Shown piece by piece: positions 54,665 to 63,159 of a stretch of DNA of 64,000 nucleotides. The stretch is taken from the NCBI RefSeq assembly GCF_041107455.1, contig NZ_JBGBPY010000001.1:2480001-2544000 (forward strand). Reading direction: 5' to 3'. Numbering within the stretch: position 1 is the first letter of the stretch; each line of letters begins with the position of its first letter. The notes beneath the pieces are model-generated. The model did not search any database. It was not told the DNA's origin and saw nothing but the letters and a program-made list of their open reading frames with translations. The stretch is from Rhodanobacter humi. Its GTDB lineage: Bacteria; Pseudomonadota; Gammaproteobacteria; Xanthomonadales; Rhodanobacteraceae. A program made the translations under genes and the position numbers.

Positions 54665-55585
54665 TCAGCCCGCGGGGCGCACGTCCAGCGTCATCGCGTG
54701 GAAGTCCAGCGTCACCACGCTGTGCGCGAAGATCGGGTTGCCCACGGTGGCCTCGAACAGGCCGTCGGGCTGGTGCACCGGGTTCTTGCCGTGCCCAGCG
54801 AAGTAGACCGTGGGGTCGTCGCCCAGCAGGCGGTGGCCGTCGAAGCCCAGGCTTCGGGCCGTCGAGGCCAGCATCTCGACGCCGCCATCGGTGAAGTCGA
54901 ACAGCTTGGGCGTGCCCTGCTTGTGCAGACCCAGCTTGGCCAGCGCGGCGTCGTAGATCACCATCGTGCCGGTGTACATGGTGTCGATCTGCGCGTGCAC
55001 TGGGTGACCGTCCACGTCGAACGGCCCGCCCACCACGATGGGCGGCCCATAGTGCCCGAAGTGGATCAGCTGCAGCGTGCCGGGAGCGTGCCCCGCCGGA
55101 GCATCGGATGCTATCGGCGCGGAGATCCGCAGCAGATGGTGCGGGTAGTCGATCTGCAGGATGCGGTCTTTCAGTGCGGTATAAGCCAGCGTGCCGTCGG
55201 CCGGCAGGCGGACGGGGCCGAAACTCGCGGGGCCGACCACGGCGAAATGGACCGGGAGCTGCGTCGCGCCCAGTGTGAGCACGTGATGGCCACCGTCCTT
55301 GAAGCCGGGGACGGGTTTGCCGTTGCTCAGCACGGGCTTGGGCTGCCACTGCATCGTCTTCGCGGCGTCGGCCAGCATCATCGAGTCGATGTCGCCGGTA
55401 TCCAACGCCAGCGTATGCGGCGCGCCGCCGTCGATGCTGGCCTGGAAACAGATCATGCCGTGGCAATCGTGGAACGGCACCGTGGCGGCAAAGCGTGGCG
55501 ATTCGTCGGCGGCCGCGGCCTGGGCCGGCATGGCCGGCAGCAGGGCGACGAGGCAGGCAAGGGCGAGCAGAGCCTTTCCGGACAT
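54665..55585 (-). CDS. secreted retropepsin-like aspartyl protease
   Basis: This 306-residue protein has a signal peptide (MSGKALLALACLVALLPAMP). It contains two aspartyl-protease half motifs, LALDTGDIDSMM near residue 58 and IDTMYTGTMVI near 204, in the manner of bacterial retropepsin-like proteins. The second site has DTM instead of DTG, so activity is not certain. The ATG at 55585 begins the signal peptide; 24 upstream codons were dropped. The gene ends 3 bp from the convergent transporter. Confidence 0.8.
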   Translation of the reverse strand: MSGKALLALACLVALLPAMPAQAAAADESPRFAATVPFHDCHGMICFQASIDGGAPHTLALDTGDIDSMMLADAAKTMQWQPKPVLSNGKPVPGFKDGGHHVLTLGATQLPVHFAVVGPASFGPVRLPADGTLAYTALKDRILQIDYPHHLLRISAPIASDAPAGHAPGTLQLIHFGHYGPPIVVGGPFDVDGHPVHAQIDTMYTGTMVIYDAALAKLGLHKQGTPKLFDFTDGGVEMLASTARSLGFDGHRLLGDDPTVYFAGHGKNPVHQPDGLFEATVGNPIFAHSVVTLDFHAMTLDVRPAG

Positions 55586-55688
55586 GGGCGGAACTCCTGC
55601 GTGGGGACGCATGCAGTTCAACCTGCAGGCCATGCAGTCACCAGTGCGGGAAGTCATCGGCCGGGATGTGTCCGCGATGCCGCGGCGT

Positions 55689-56309
55689 TCAGTTGTCCCG
55701 GCTGATGCGTTGACGGCGGTAGCGCCACCACAGCCACCCCAGGCACAGCAGCGCGAGGCTGAACAGCGCCCACATGCTGTTCTGGCCGCGCTGCATCCAC
55801 TTCATCAGCCACACGTGGTTGTCGGCGCCGAAATAGCCCAGGTACACCCACACCGGCACGCTGATCAGCGCGGCGATGGCGTCGATCAGCAGGAAGCGCA
55901 GCAGCGACACCCGCCGCGTGGCGCCGGCGGAGAGGTAGATGGTGGTGCGCATGCCGGGCAGGAAGCGGGCGACGAACAGCACGCGGTTGCCGTAGCGCGC
56001 GAACTTGTGCTGTACCACCTCGAAGCGTTCCGGGGGGAGCGCGCGGGCGATCCAGCGCCATTTCAGCATGGCCTCGCCGTAGCGGCGGCCGAGCAGGAAC
56101 ACGGTGGCGTCGCCCAGCAGCACGCCGACCATGCACAGCGCAAACATCAGGTGCACGTTCGCGTAGCCCAGCCCGGCGATCACGCCGCCGGCGACCAGGG
56201 TGACGTCTTCCGGCAGCGGCAGGCCGAGGCCGCAGATCGTCAGCGCGATCCACACCGCGGCGTAGCCGTTCTCGGCGAAGATCGTGATCAGTCGTTCAAG
56301 CAGATCCAT
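55689..56309 (-). CDS. DedA family membrane protein
   Basis: This 206-residue inner-membrane protein has about five hydrophobic segments. It carries the DedA pattern GLGLPLPEDVTLVAGGVIAGLG near residue 28 and the basic motif FARYGNRVLFVARFLPGMRTTIYLSAG near 110. DedA proteins are undecaprenyl-phosphate or phospholipid translocases linked to membrane homeostasis. The ATG at 56309 (MDLLERLITIFAENG) is chosen over one 13 codons upstream. It lies downstream of dnaG on the same strand, 61 bp apart. Confidence 0.88.
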   Translation of the reverse strand: MDLLERLITIFAENGYAAVWIALTICGLGLPLPEDVTLVAGGVIAGLGYANVHLMFALCMVGVLLGDATVFLLGRRYGEAMLKWRWIARALPPERFEVVQHKFARYGNRVLFVARFLPGMRTTIYLSAGATRRVSLLRFLLIDAIAALISVPVWVYLGYFGADNHVWLMKWMQRGQNSMWALFSLALLCLGWLWWRYRRQRISRDN

Positions 56310-56370
56310 CGGCGTCCCTGCGGCGCGTGTGCGGGGATGATCCCACATTAGATATGACGGACGGCATCAC

Positions 56371-58170
56371 TCAGTCCGGTGTGGCCGCGGGCCGCACGCG
56401 CGCGGCCAGCAGTTCGCGCAGTTCGGCCTTCTCGGCGTCGGCCAACGGGCCGCTGCGCATCTTCGCGTGCAGTGTCTCGCGGCGCAGCGCCACGGCCTGC
56501 TCGTCCATGCGCCGCAGGGCGTCCATGAATTCGGTGCGTTGTGCCTCCGGCTCGCCCACCACCGCGGCGGCCATCAGCTTCTGCAGCGCGGGGTATTCCG
56601 GGCGTTCGGCGAAGTGCTCCACCAGCGTCGCCGGATTGATGCCGGGGCGGCTGCGCGCCAGGTCCAGCAACTCGGCGAGCAGGCCCACGCCGGGCTTGTC
56701 CAGGTTGAGGAAGCGGTAGGGCTTCTCCACTTGGTCGGCCATGCCGGGCTGGGCCAGCAGCAGCGCGATGGCACTGCGCACCAGCGAGCGCTGCGCGGCC
56801 GTCGGCCGCTGCACGGCGCGATGTGCGGCGGGATCCGCCGCGAGGCGCGCGCTGGCGCCGCTGCGCTTTTCCAGCTCCTGCGCCATCAGGTCGCGGAACG
56901 CGCCGTCCGGCAGCCGGGCGATCAGCGGACGGGCGCGTTCGGCGAGCCGCGCACGGCCGTCGAGACTGACCATGTCCACGTCGCGCGCCAGTTCGTCGAA
57001 GAAATAGTCGGACAGCGGCGTGGCGTTTTTCAGGCGCTGCTCGAACCCGGCCTTGCCTTCCTTGCGCACCAGCGTATCCGGATCCTCGCCCTCGGGCAGG
57101 AACAGGAAGTAGGCCTGGCGTCCGTCGCGCAGCCGCGGCAGCGCGGCGTCCAGCGCCTTCCACGCCGCCGCGCGGCCGGCGCGGTCACCGTCGAAGCAGA
57201 ACACCACGTCCGGCGAGGCACGGAACAGCAGCTCGGTGTGCTCGGGCGTGGTGGCGGTGCCAAGTGTGGCCACCGCGATCGGCAGGCCGGCCTGGTGCAG
57301 CGCGATCACGTCCATGTAGCCCTCCACCACCACGATGCGCTGCAGGTTCGCGTTGGCCTGCTTCACCTGCCACAGGGCGAACAGCTCGCGGCCCTTGTGG
57401 AACAGCGGCGTTTCGGGCGAGTTGAGGTATTTCGGGGAGCTTTTTTCAGGAGTGCGGGCAGGGATGCCCGCTTCTTGATCTTCGCGCGAAGGACTCGCGC
57501 TCGAAGAACCGCTGAGCACCCTTCCACCGAACGCGATCACCCGCCCGCGCCGGTCGAGGATCGGAAACATCAGCCGTTCGCGGAAGCGGTCGTACTTGCT
57601 GCCGCGCTCGCCGGTGGAAACCATGCCCGCTTCGGTGAGCAGTTCCATCCGCCGCGGCGTGTTGCCCAGCGCCTTGATCACGCCGTCATAGCCGGCGGGT
57701 GCCCAGCCGAGGCGGAAGCGCGCGATGGTGTCGGCGTCCAGCCCCCGTTTCTTGCAATACGCCTGCGCCTCGGCGTTCTTCGGCAACTGTTCCTGGTACC
57801 AGCCGGTGCTGGCGTCGAGCAGGGCGTAGAGGTCGGTCTTGTCCTCGCGCGGGCGCTCGTCGCGGCCGCCTTCGCGCGGCACGGTGAGGCCCACCGACTG
57901 CGCCAGCTCCTCCACCGCGTCGGGAAACTCCAGCCGCTCGTAGTCCATCAGGAACTTGATCGCGCTGCCGTGCGCGCCGCAGCCGAAGCAGTGGAAGAAC
58001 TGCTTGGCGGGGCTGACGTAGAACGAGGGCGTGCGTTCGTCGTGGAACGGGCAGCAGGCGGTGTGTTCGCGGCCGGCCTTCTTCAACGGCACGCGCCGCT
58101 CGATCACGTCGACGATGTCGACGCGGGCAAGCAGTTCGTCGATGAAGCTGTCGGGAATCAGGCCGCGCAT
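56371..58170 (-). CDS. dnaG: DNA primase
   Basis: DnaG makes RNA primers for replication. The 599-residue protein has an N-terminal zinc site (Cys40, His43, Cys61, Cys64), the RNA polymerase core and a TOPRIM motif VVEGYMDVIALHQAG near residue 281. Between GGRVL (215-219) and PKYLNSPET (246) there is an extra stretch of about 26 residues (220-245: SGSSSASPSREDQEAG and IPARTPEKSS) where E. coli has four. This stretch is encoded by a hairpin element (57440-57510) also found near glk. The reading frame is intact. Confidence 0.95.
   Translation of the reverse strand: MRGLIPDSFIDELLARVDIVDVIERRVPLKKAGREHTACCPFHDERTPSFYVSPAKQFFHCFGCGAHGSAIKFLMDYERLEFPDAVEELAQSVGLTVPREGGRDERPREDKTDLYALLDASTGWYQEQLPKNAEAQAYCKKRGLDADTIARFRLGWAPAGYDGVIKALGNTPRRMELLTEAGMVSTGERGSKYDRFRERLMFPILDRRGRVIAFGGRVLSGSSSASPSREDQEAGIPARTPEKSSPKYLNSPETPLFHKGRELFALWQVKQANANLQRIVVVEGYMDVIALHQAGLPIAVATLGTATTPEHTELLFRASPDVVFCFDGDRAGRAAAWKALDAALPRLRDGRQAYFLFLPEGEDPDTLVRKEGKAGFEQRLKNATPLSDYFFDELARDVDMVSLDGRARLAERARPLIARLPDGAFRDLMAQELEKRSGASARLAADPAAHRAVQRPTAAQRSLVRSAIALLLAQPGMADQVEKPYRFLNLDKPGVGLLAELLDLARSRPGINPATLVEHFAERPEYPALQKLMAAAVVGEPEAQRTEFMDALRRMDEQAVALRRETLHAKMRSGPLADAEKAELRELLAARVRPAATPD
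57440..57510. repeat. hairpin element inserted in frame within dnaG
   Basis: It holds GCGGG-CAGGGATG-CCCGC (57454-57471) followed by a second bulged palindrome CTTCGCGCG/CGCGCTCGAAG. It aligns with 9654-9730, sharing GTGCGG, CAGGGATG, CCGC and TTGATCTTCGCG in the same order. Confidence 0.85.
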
Positions 58171-58312
58171 GGTCCCCGTAGTTTAGAGGGTCGATCCTTC
58201 ACGGGGGCGAATCGGCCAGCAGGGGTGGCAGGCCGGCCAATCCGCCGGCCGACGGCCGGTGGTGGCCGAGCCGCTGGTTAGCATGCATGGGGCTACGGCA
58301 GGGGTGGCAACG

Positions 58313-58957
58313 ATGACGGATGGTTCGGGAGTGCGCTTTCGCATGGCCACGGCGCAGGACGCGGCGGCCGCGGTGCCGCTGATCCACAGCTCCGGCCCCG
58401 CCGCATTCGACTACGTGTTCGCGCTGCCGGGGCGCGGCGACGCCCAGGCCTTCCTGCGACGCGCCTTCGTCGATGGCGCCGGCGAATTCGGCTGGCGCAA
58501 CCACGTGGTGGGCGAGCTGGAGGGCGTGGTGGTGGCGGTGGGCGCTGGATTCGGCGGCGAGGCGGCGCTCAAGTTCGCGCTGGCGGCGGCGCGGCAGATC
58601 CTCGCGCATTACGGGCTGCGCCACGCGGCGGGGGTGATCGCGCGCGGGCTGCGCGTGGAGCGGGTGATCCCGCCGCCTGCGCGCGGCATGCACTACCTCG
58701 CCCACCTCGGCGTATCACCGGCCCTGCGCGGGCAGGGCATCGGGCGGGCGCTGATCGAGGAACTGGTCCGGCGCGGCAGGCAGGCGGGTCACCGGCGCAT
58801 GGTGCTGGACGTGGCCGCGAGCAATCCGCGGGCGCAGGCGCTGTACGAGCGGCTGGGTTTTGCGGTGACGAGCGAGCGACGCTCCGCGCTGGCCAATGTG
58901 CAGGGCGCGGTGCCGGATCACCGGCGGATGGAGCGGATGGCGACCGAGGAGGCATGA
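58313..58957 (+). CDS. GNAT family N-acetyltransferase
   Basis: This 214-residue enzyme has the acetyl-CoA-binding motif A HLGVSPALRGQGIGRALIEELV near residue 135 and motif B ASNPRAQALYERLGFAVTSE near 175. A dozen residues of the N-terminal motif (RMATAQDAAAAVPLIHSS) are also of the family type. The acceptor is unknown. ATG 58313 has an AGGGG site; in-frame starts at 58283 (ATG) and 58259 (GTG) are less likely. It is divergent from dnaG. Confidence 0.85.
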   Translation: MTDGSGVRFRMATAQDAAAAVPLIHSSGPAAFDYVFALPGRGDAQAFLRRAFVDGAGEFGWRNHVVGELEGVVVAVGAGFGGEAALKFALAAARQILAHYGLRHAAGVIARGLRVERVIPPPARGMHYLAHLGVSPALRGQGIGRALIEELVRRGRQAGHRRMVLDVAASNPRAQALYERLGFAVTSERRSALANVQGAVPDHRRMERMATEEA

Positions 58958-59322
58958 GGCTGCCGCTTGCGGCACGTCGGCATCCCCGGCAAGCTGCCGC
59001 GGCGGCAGACTCGGGGGAGCAGGCGATGCTGTTGACGGTGATGCGGATGCAGCGGCAGCGTGTGATCGTGCGCGCGTTCGAGCAGGCCGGCGCGGTCACG
59101 GCGGAGGACGCACGCAGCGCGGAGCAGCTAGGCCTGTCGGTGAGTTTCGCGTGGCAGCAACTGGCCAGCCTCGCCGTGCTGCGCAGCCCAGCGTCAGGGC
59201 GCTGGTTTCTGGATCGTGCGAACTGGCGGAGGCTGTGCCGACGCAGGTGTGCGCTGGCCGCGGCCGTGGTGGCCGGCCTGCTGCTGGTGCTGGTGTTCGC
59301 GTACTCGATGAGCTGGCGCTAG
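58954..59322 (+). CDS. hypothetical protein with C-terminal membrane helix
   Basis: This 122-residue ORF is not recognised. A helical N-terminal half (RQRVIVRAFEQAGAVTAEDA, possible winged-helix character) is followed by a membrane helix (ALAAAVVAGLLLVLVFAYSM) at the very end. ATG 58954 overlaps the GNAT stop by 4 bp, which supports co-translation; ATG 59026 is another possible start. It overlaps the stop of the convergent yqeY gene by 4 bp. Confidence 0.55.
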   Translation: MRLPLAARRHPRQAAAAADSGEQAMLLTVMRMQRQRVIVRAFEQAGAVTAEDARSAEQLGLSVSFAWQQLASLAVLRSPASGRWFLDRANWRRLCRRRCALAAAVVAGLLLVLVFAYSMSWR

Positions 59323-59765
59323 CCCGCCAGCTTCGCCTTGATGCGTGCCGAGACCTGGGCCATGTCGGCACGGCCGGCGGCCTGTTCCTTCACGGCGGCC
59401 ATCACCTTGCCCATGTCGCGCGGCGAGCTGGCGCCGGTGGCGGCGATGGCCTGGGCGATCAGTGCGTCCAGTTCGGCCGGATCGAGCTGGGCGGGCAGGT
59501 AGGCCTCGATCACGACCATCTCGGCGCGCTCCACGTCGGCCAGGTCCTCGCGGCCGGCGGCGGCGTACTGGCTCACCGAATCGCGGCGCTGCTTGAGCAT
59601 CTTCTCCAGCACGGCCAGGGTCTGGGCGTCGTCCAGCTCGATCCGCTCGTCCACCTCGCGCTGCTTGATCGCCGCCAGCACCAGCCGGATCACGCCGAGG
59701 CGTTGCTTGTCGCCGCCGCGCATGGCGGCCTTCATGTCGTCGGTGAGCTGCTGCTTGAGCGTCAT
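59319..59765 (-). CDS. GatB/YqeY domain-containing protein
   Basis: This 148-residue protein begins MTLKQQLTDDMKAAMRGGDK and has the family core VIRLVLAAIKQREVDERIEL and IEAYLPAQLDPAELDALIAQ. YqeY is similar to the tail domain of the GatB amidotransferase subunit and may act with tRNA. It is downstream of rpsU on the same strand, the usual rpsU-yqeY-dnaG order. Confidence 0.93.
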   Translation of the reverse strand: MTLKQQLTDDMKAAMRGGDKQRLGVIRLVLAAIKQREVDERIELDDAQTLAVLEKMLKQRRDSVSQYAAAGREDLADVERAEMVVIEAYLPAQLDPAELDALIAQAIAATGASSPRDMGKVMAAVKEQAAGRADMAQVSARIKAKLAG

Positions 59766-59809
59766 GGCGGGCGTTCCGGGTGGCGGTAAAGGGATTTTAC
59801 GGAAACGAC

Positions 59810-59843
59810 AAAGCCGGCGTTGCCTTGCGGCAACACCGGCTTT
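59810..59843 (-). terminator. hairpin between rpsU and yqeY
   Basis: A 15-bp stem (AAAGCCGGCGTTGCC with one mismatch to its partner) and TTGC loop lie between rpsU and yqeY. A TTT-rich tail on the minus strand makes it a terminator or a partial one that sets the rpsU:yqeY ratio. Confidence 0.7.
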
Positions 59844-59948
59844 CGAATCCGGATGCGGGCGGTGGCTGCGAGAGATCGCGCCAGCCGCGTTTCCTGCATG
59901 CGCGGCGTGAAGACGCCGCTATCCGCCGCCGGGCGACGGAGCGGAAAC

Positions 59949-60164
59949 TCAGTACAGCCGGGTCTTGCGCGAGACGTCGCGCGACAGGCGGCGCAGGTGG
60001 CGCTTCACCGCGGCGGCACGCTTGCGCTTGCGCTCCTGGGTGGGCTTTTCGTAGAACTCGCGCTTGCGAGTCTCGGCCAGGACACCGGCCTTCTCGCAGG
60101 TACGCTTGAAACGACGCAGCGCGATTTCGAACGGCTCGTTCTCGCGGACTTTGACGTTGGGCAT
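59949..60164 (-). CDS. rpsU: 30S ribosomal protein S21
   Basis: This 71-residue small-subunit protein begins [20 protein letters not shown] and has the basic tail [18 protein letters not shown]. Length and sequence are standard. The ATG is at 60164. It is divergent from tsaD (67 bp), a conserved arrangement, and heads the rpsU-yqeY part of the macromolecular synthesis operon. Confidence 0.97.
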   Translation of the reverse strand: MPNVKVRENEPFEIALRRFKRTCEKAGVLAETRKREFYEKPTQERKRKRAAAVKRHLRRLSRDVSRKTRLY

Positions 60165-60231
60165 GGATACTCCGGGTGGTAATCTGTCCCGCTTCCGGGA
60201 CTGTTGAATACGGCGAGCCGCGAAGTATACC

Positions 60232-61317
60232 GTGCCTGACGAGCAATTTTCAAAGCCGACCCCCACCCCCCGCCTGCCCGTGATCGGCAAGCCGGTGCTG
60301 GGCATCGAGTCCTCCTGCGACGAGACCGGCGTGGCGATCCTGCGCTGGCAGCCGGAGGCGCCGGGCCAAGGCCTGCTGGCCCACGCCCTGTACAGCCAGG
60401 TCAAGCTGCATGCCGACTACGGCGGCGTGGTGCCGGAACTGGCCAGCCGCGACCATGTGCGCAAGCTCCTGCCGCTGGCGCGCGAGGCGCTGAAGCAGGC
60501 CGGGCTGACCCCGGCCGACCTGGGCGGGGTGGCGTATACCGCGGGCCCCGGCCTGGTCGGGGCGCTGCTGGTGGGGGCGGCGGCCGGGCGGGCGCTGGCT
60601 TGGGCGCTGGGCGTGCCGGCCATCGGGGTACACCACATGGAAGGCCACCTGCTGGCGCCGCTGCTGGAGGACGACCCGCCGAAGCCGCCGTTCGTGGCCT
60701 TGCTGGTCTCCGGCGGGCATTCCATGCTGGTCGAGGTGAAGGCGATCGGGCAGTACCGCATCCTGGGCGACACCCTGGACGACGCCGCCGGCGAGGCCTT
60801 CGACAAGACCGCCAAGCTGATGGGCCTGCCGTACCCCGGCGGCCCGGCGCTGGCCAAGCTGGCCGAGCAGGGTCGGGCGGGCGGGTTCCGCTTCTCGCGG
60901 CCGATGACCGACCGGCCCGGGCTGGATTTCAGCTTCTCCGGGCTCAAGACGCAGGTGCTGCTGGCCTGGCAGCACTCCGACCAGAGCGGGCAGACCCGCG
61001 CCGACATCGCCCGCGGCTTCGAGGAGGCGATCGTCGACACCTTGCTGATCAAGTGCCGCCGCGCGCTGCAAGCCACCGGCACCCATAGCCTGGTGATCGC
61101 CGGCGGCGTGGGCGCGAACCGCCGCCTGCGCGCGGAACTGGCCGCGGCGGGCGAAAAGGACGGCTTCCGCACCTATTTCCCACGGCTGGCGTTCTGCACC
61201 GACAACGGCGCGATGATCGCGCTGGCTGGCGCGATCCGGCTGGCCGCGGGCCAGCATCAGGATGAGTCGGTGCAGGTCCATCCGCGCTGGGACCTGCAGA
61301 GCCTGCCAGCGGCATAG
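60232..61317 (+). CDS. tsaD: tRNA N6-adenosine threonylcarbamoyltransferase
   Basis: TsaD transfers the threonylcarbamoyl group to A37 of ANN-decoding tRNAs, with TsaB and TsaE. The 361-residue protein has [14 protein letters not shown] near residue 22, the metal-binding HHMEGHL (near 136) and [11 protein letters not shown]. The C-terminal part has [11 protein letters not shown] and [12 protein letters not shown]. It starts with GTG 60232 and is divergent from rpsU. Confidence 0.97.
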   Translation: MPDEQFSKPTPTPRLPVIGKPVLGIESSCDETGVAILRWQPEAPGQGLLAHALYSQVKLHADYGGVVPELASRDHVRKLLPLAREALKQAGLTPADLGGVAYTAGPGLVGALLVGAAAGRALAWALGVPAIGVHHMEGHLLAPLLEDDPPKPPFVALLVSGGHSMLVEVKAIGQYRILGDTLDDAAGEAFDKTAKLMGLPYPGGPALAKLAEQGRAGGFRFSRPMTDRPGLDFSFSGLKTQVLLAWQHSDQSGQTRADIARGFEEAIVDTLLIKCRRALQATGTHSLVIAGGVGANRRLRAELAAAGEKDGFRTYFPRLAFCTDNGAMIALAGAIRLAAGQHQDESVQVHPRWDLQSLPAA

Positions 61318-61326
61318 CAGGATTCT

Positions 61327-61394
61327 GTAGGAGCGGCTTCAGCCGCGATGTTTTCCGCCGACCTCAAAAGCATCGCGGCTGAAGCCGCTCCTGC
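61327..61394. repeat. palindromic REP-like element, GGCTTCAGCC type
   Basis: Left arm 61327-61348 and right arm 61373-61394 form a 22-bp inverted repeat with one mismatch and a 24-bp spacer, matching the element at 4889-4946. It lies between the convergent tsaD and rluF genes. Confidence 0.9.
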
Positions 61395-61407
61395 AAAGGC
61401 AGCAACC

Positions 61408-62127
61408 TCACCACTGCGTGCGGCCGGGCAGCAGGCCCTTCAGCTCCGCGTCGGTGAGGTTGCGCCACTGGCCCGGCTTCAGATGCCCGAGTTTCACGTT
61501 GTCGATGCGCACGCGGCGCAGCTGGGTGACGCGGTAGCCGAACGCGGCCGCCATCAGGCGGATCTGCCGGTTCAGACCCTGGGTGAGCACGATGCCAAAG
61601 CCGAACTTCGCGATCTTGCGCGTGCGGCAGGGCTTGGTCATCTGGCCGTGGATGCGCACGCCCTTGGCCATGCCGGCGAGGAATTCGTCGGTGACGGTCT
61701 TGTTCACGCCGACCAGGTATTCCTTCTCGTGGTGGTTCTCTGCGCGCAGGATCTCGTTGACGATGTCGCCGTTGCTGGTGAGCAGGATCAATCCCTCGGA
61801 GTCCTTGTCGAGTCTCCCGATCGGGAAGATGCGCTGCGCGTGGTCGACGAAGTCCACGATGTTGCCGGCCACGGTCTGGTCGGTGGTGCAGGTGATGCCC
61901 ACCGGCTTGTTCAGCGCGATGTAGACCGCCTTCTTCGCGGCCGGCGTGGCGGCGAGGATGCGCGCCTTGACCAGCTCGCCGTCCACGCGCACCTCGTCGC
62001 CTTCCAGCGCCTTGGCGCCGGTGCCCACGACTTCGCCGTTGATGGTGACGCGGCCGGCGATCAGCCATTCGTCCGCTTCGCGGCGCGAGCACAGGCCGGC
62101 TTCGCTGATGTACTTGTTGACGCGCAT
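61408..62127 (-). CDS. rluF: 23S rRNA pseudouridine synthase (RluF-like)
   Basis: This 239-residue enzyme converts uridine to pseudouridine in 23S rRNA (position 2604 in E. coli). It has an N-terminal S4 RNA-binding domain (RVNKYISEAGLCSRREADEW). The catalytic Asp lies in FPIGRLDKDSEGLI (Asp near residue 106), and GLNRQIRLM is near 190. It lacks the long basic C-terminal extension of E. coli RluF. It begins at ATG 62127, 14 bp before the repeat at 62142. Confidence 0.85.
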   Translation of the reverse strand: MRVNKYISEAGLCSRREADEWLIAGRVTINGEVVGTGAKALEGDEVRVDGELVKARILAATPAAKKAVYIALNKPVGITCTTDQTVAGNIVDFVDHAQRIFPIGRLDKDSEGLILLTSNGDIVNEILRAENHHEKEYLVGVNKTVTDEFLAGMAKGVRIHGQMTKPCRTRKIAKFGFGIVLTQGLNRQIRLMAAAFGYRVTQLRRVRIDNVKLGHLKPGQWRNLTDAELKGLLPGRTQW

Positions 62128-62141
62128 TTTCGAATCTCGAT

Positions 62142-62213
62142 GTAGGAGCGCACCCTGTGCGCGAGCTTTTCCAGGTGTCAGCCAGGAGCATCGCGCACAG
62201 GGTGCGCTCCTAC
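62142..62213. repeat. palindromic REP-like element, CACCCTGTG type
   Basis: A perfect 23-bp inverted repeat (62142-62164 with 62191-62213) starting GTAGGAGCGCACCCTGTGCG with a 26-bp spacer. Another copy lies at 19414-19488. It sits between the ABC permease stop and the rluF start on the minus strand. Confidence 0.9.
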
Positions 62214-62221
62214 AGGTATGG

Positions 62222-63001
62222 TCATGACCGCAGCCCCACGCCGCGCTTCAGCAACTGCAGCGCGAACGCGGCGAGCGCCACCACGAAGCCCAGCATCACC
62301 ACGAACGCCACGCCCACGTGTACGTCGCTGATGCCGAGCACGCCGTAGCGGAACGCATTGACCATGTACAGGATGGGGTTGATCCGCGAGATCGCCTGCC
62401 ACGGCTCGCCCAGCATCTGGATCGAATAGAACACGCCGCCGAGGTAGGTGAGCGGGGTGAGGATGAAGGTGGGCACCAGCGCGATGTCGTCGAACTTCTT
62501 CGCGTACACCGCGTTGACGAAGCCGGCCAGCGAGAAGATCACCGCGCCCAGCAGCACCGAGGCGAAGGTGATGATCGGGTGCGCGATGTGCAGCGAGGTG
62601 AAGAACAGCGCGATGCCGAGCACCAGCACGCCCACCGCGAGGCCGCGCGCCACCGCGCCGGTCACGTAGCCGGTGAGGATCACCCAGTTCGGCATCGGCG
62701 ACACCAGCATCTCCTCCACCGCACGGCTGAACTTGGCGCCGAAGAACGAGCTGGAGATGTTGCCGTAGCTGTTCGTGATGATGCTCATCATCACCAGCCC
62801 CGGCACGATGTACTGCATGTAGGTGTAGCCGCCCTGGATCGTGCCGATGCGGCTGCCGATCAGCTTGCCGAAGATCACGAAGTACAGCGTCATGGTAATC
62901 GCGGGCGGGATCAGCGTCTGCGTCCAGATGCGCAGGATGCGCACGATCTCGCGGCGCACGATGGTGTTGAGGGCGACCAGGTTGGCGGCGGTGTTGCTCA
63001 T
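62222..63001 (-). CDS. ABC-2 type transporter permease (YadH-like)
   Basis: This 259-residue permease has six hydrophobic segments. It contains TQTLIPPAITMTLYFVIFGK near the start, QYIVPGLVMMSIITNSYGN near 70, FDDIALVPTFILTPLTYLGGVFY near 170, and ends LLKRGVGLRS. These match E. coli YadH, the partner of YadG. The exported substrate is unknown. The ATG at 63001 is the start. A repeat block of about 135 bp separates it from its ATPase gene upstream. Confidence 0.92.
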   Translation of the reverse strand: MSNTAANLVALNTIVRREIVRILRIWTQTLIPPAITMTLYFVIFGKLIGSRIGTIQGGYTYMQYIVPGLVMMSIITNSYGNISSSFFGAKFSRAVEEMLVSPMPNWVILTGYVTGAVARGLAVGVLVLGIALFFTSLHIAHPIITFASVLLGAVIFSLAGFVNAVYAKKFDDIALVPTFILTPLTYLGGVFYSIQMLGEPWQAISRINPILYMVNAFRYGVLGISDVHVGVAFVVMLGFVVALAAFALQLLKRGVGLRS

Positions 63002-63017
63002 GCTTGTGCTCTTGGCT

Positions 63018-63150
63018 CCCTCTCCCCCGGCTGCGCCGGGGGAGAGGGTTGGGGTGAGGGGGGTCTTTGCTTGTGCTTTTCGCGGGGTGAAAGAGCGAAA
63101 AGCTGCCCCCTCACCCCAACCCTCTCCCCAACGGCGTTGGGGGAGAGGGG
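63018..63150. repeat. compound CCCTCTCCCC inverted repeats between ABC genes
   Basis: A short hairpin CCCTCTCCCCCGG/CCGGGGGAGAGGG (63018-63048) is followed by a larger palindrome in which GGGGAGAGGGTTGGGGTGAG and its reverse complement (63039-63063 with 63105-63129) flank GCTTTTCGC/GCGAAAAGC. A second short hairpin follows. The same family occurs after mgtA (52281-52330). It splits the two ABC genes. Confidence 0.85.
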
Positions 63151-63159
63151 GTATTCGCG

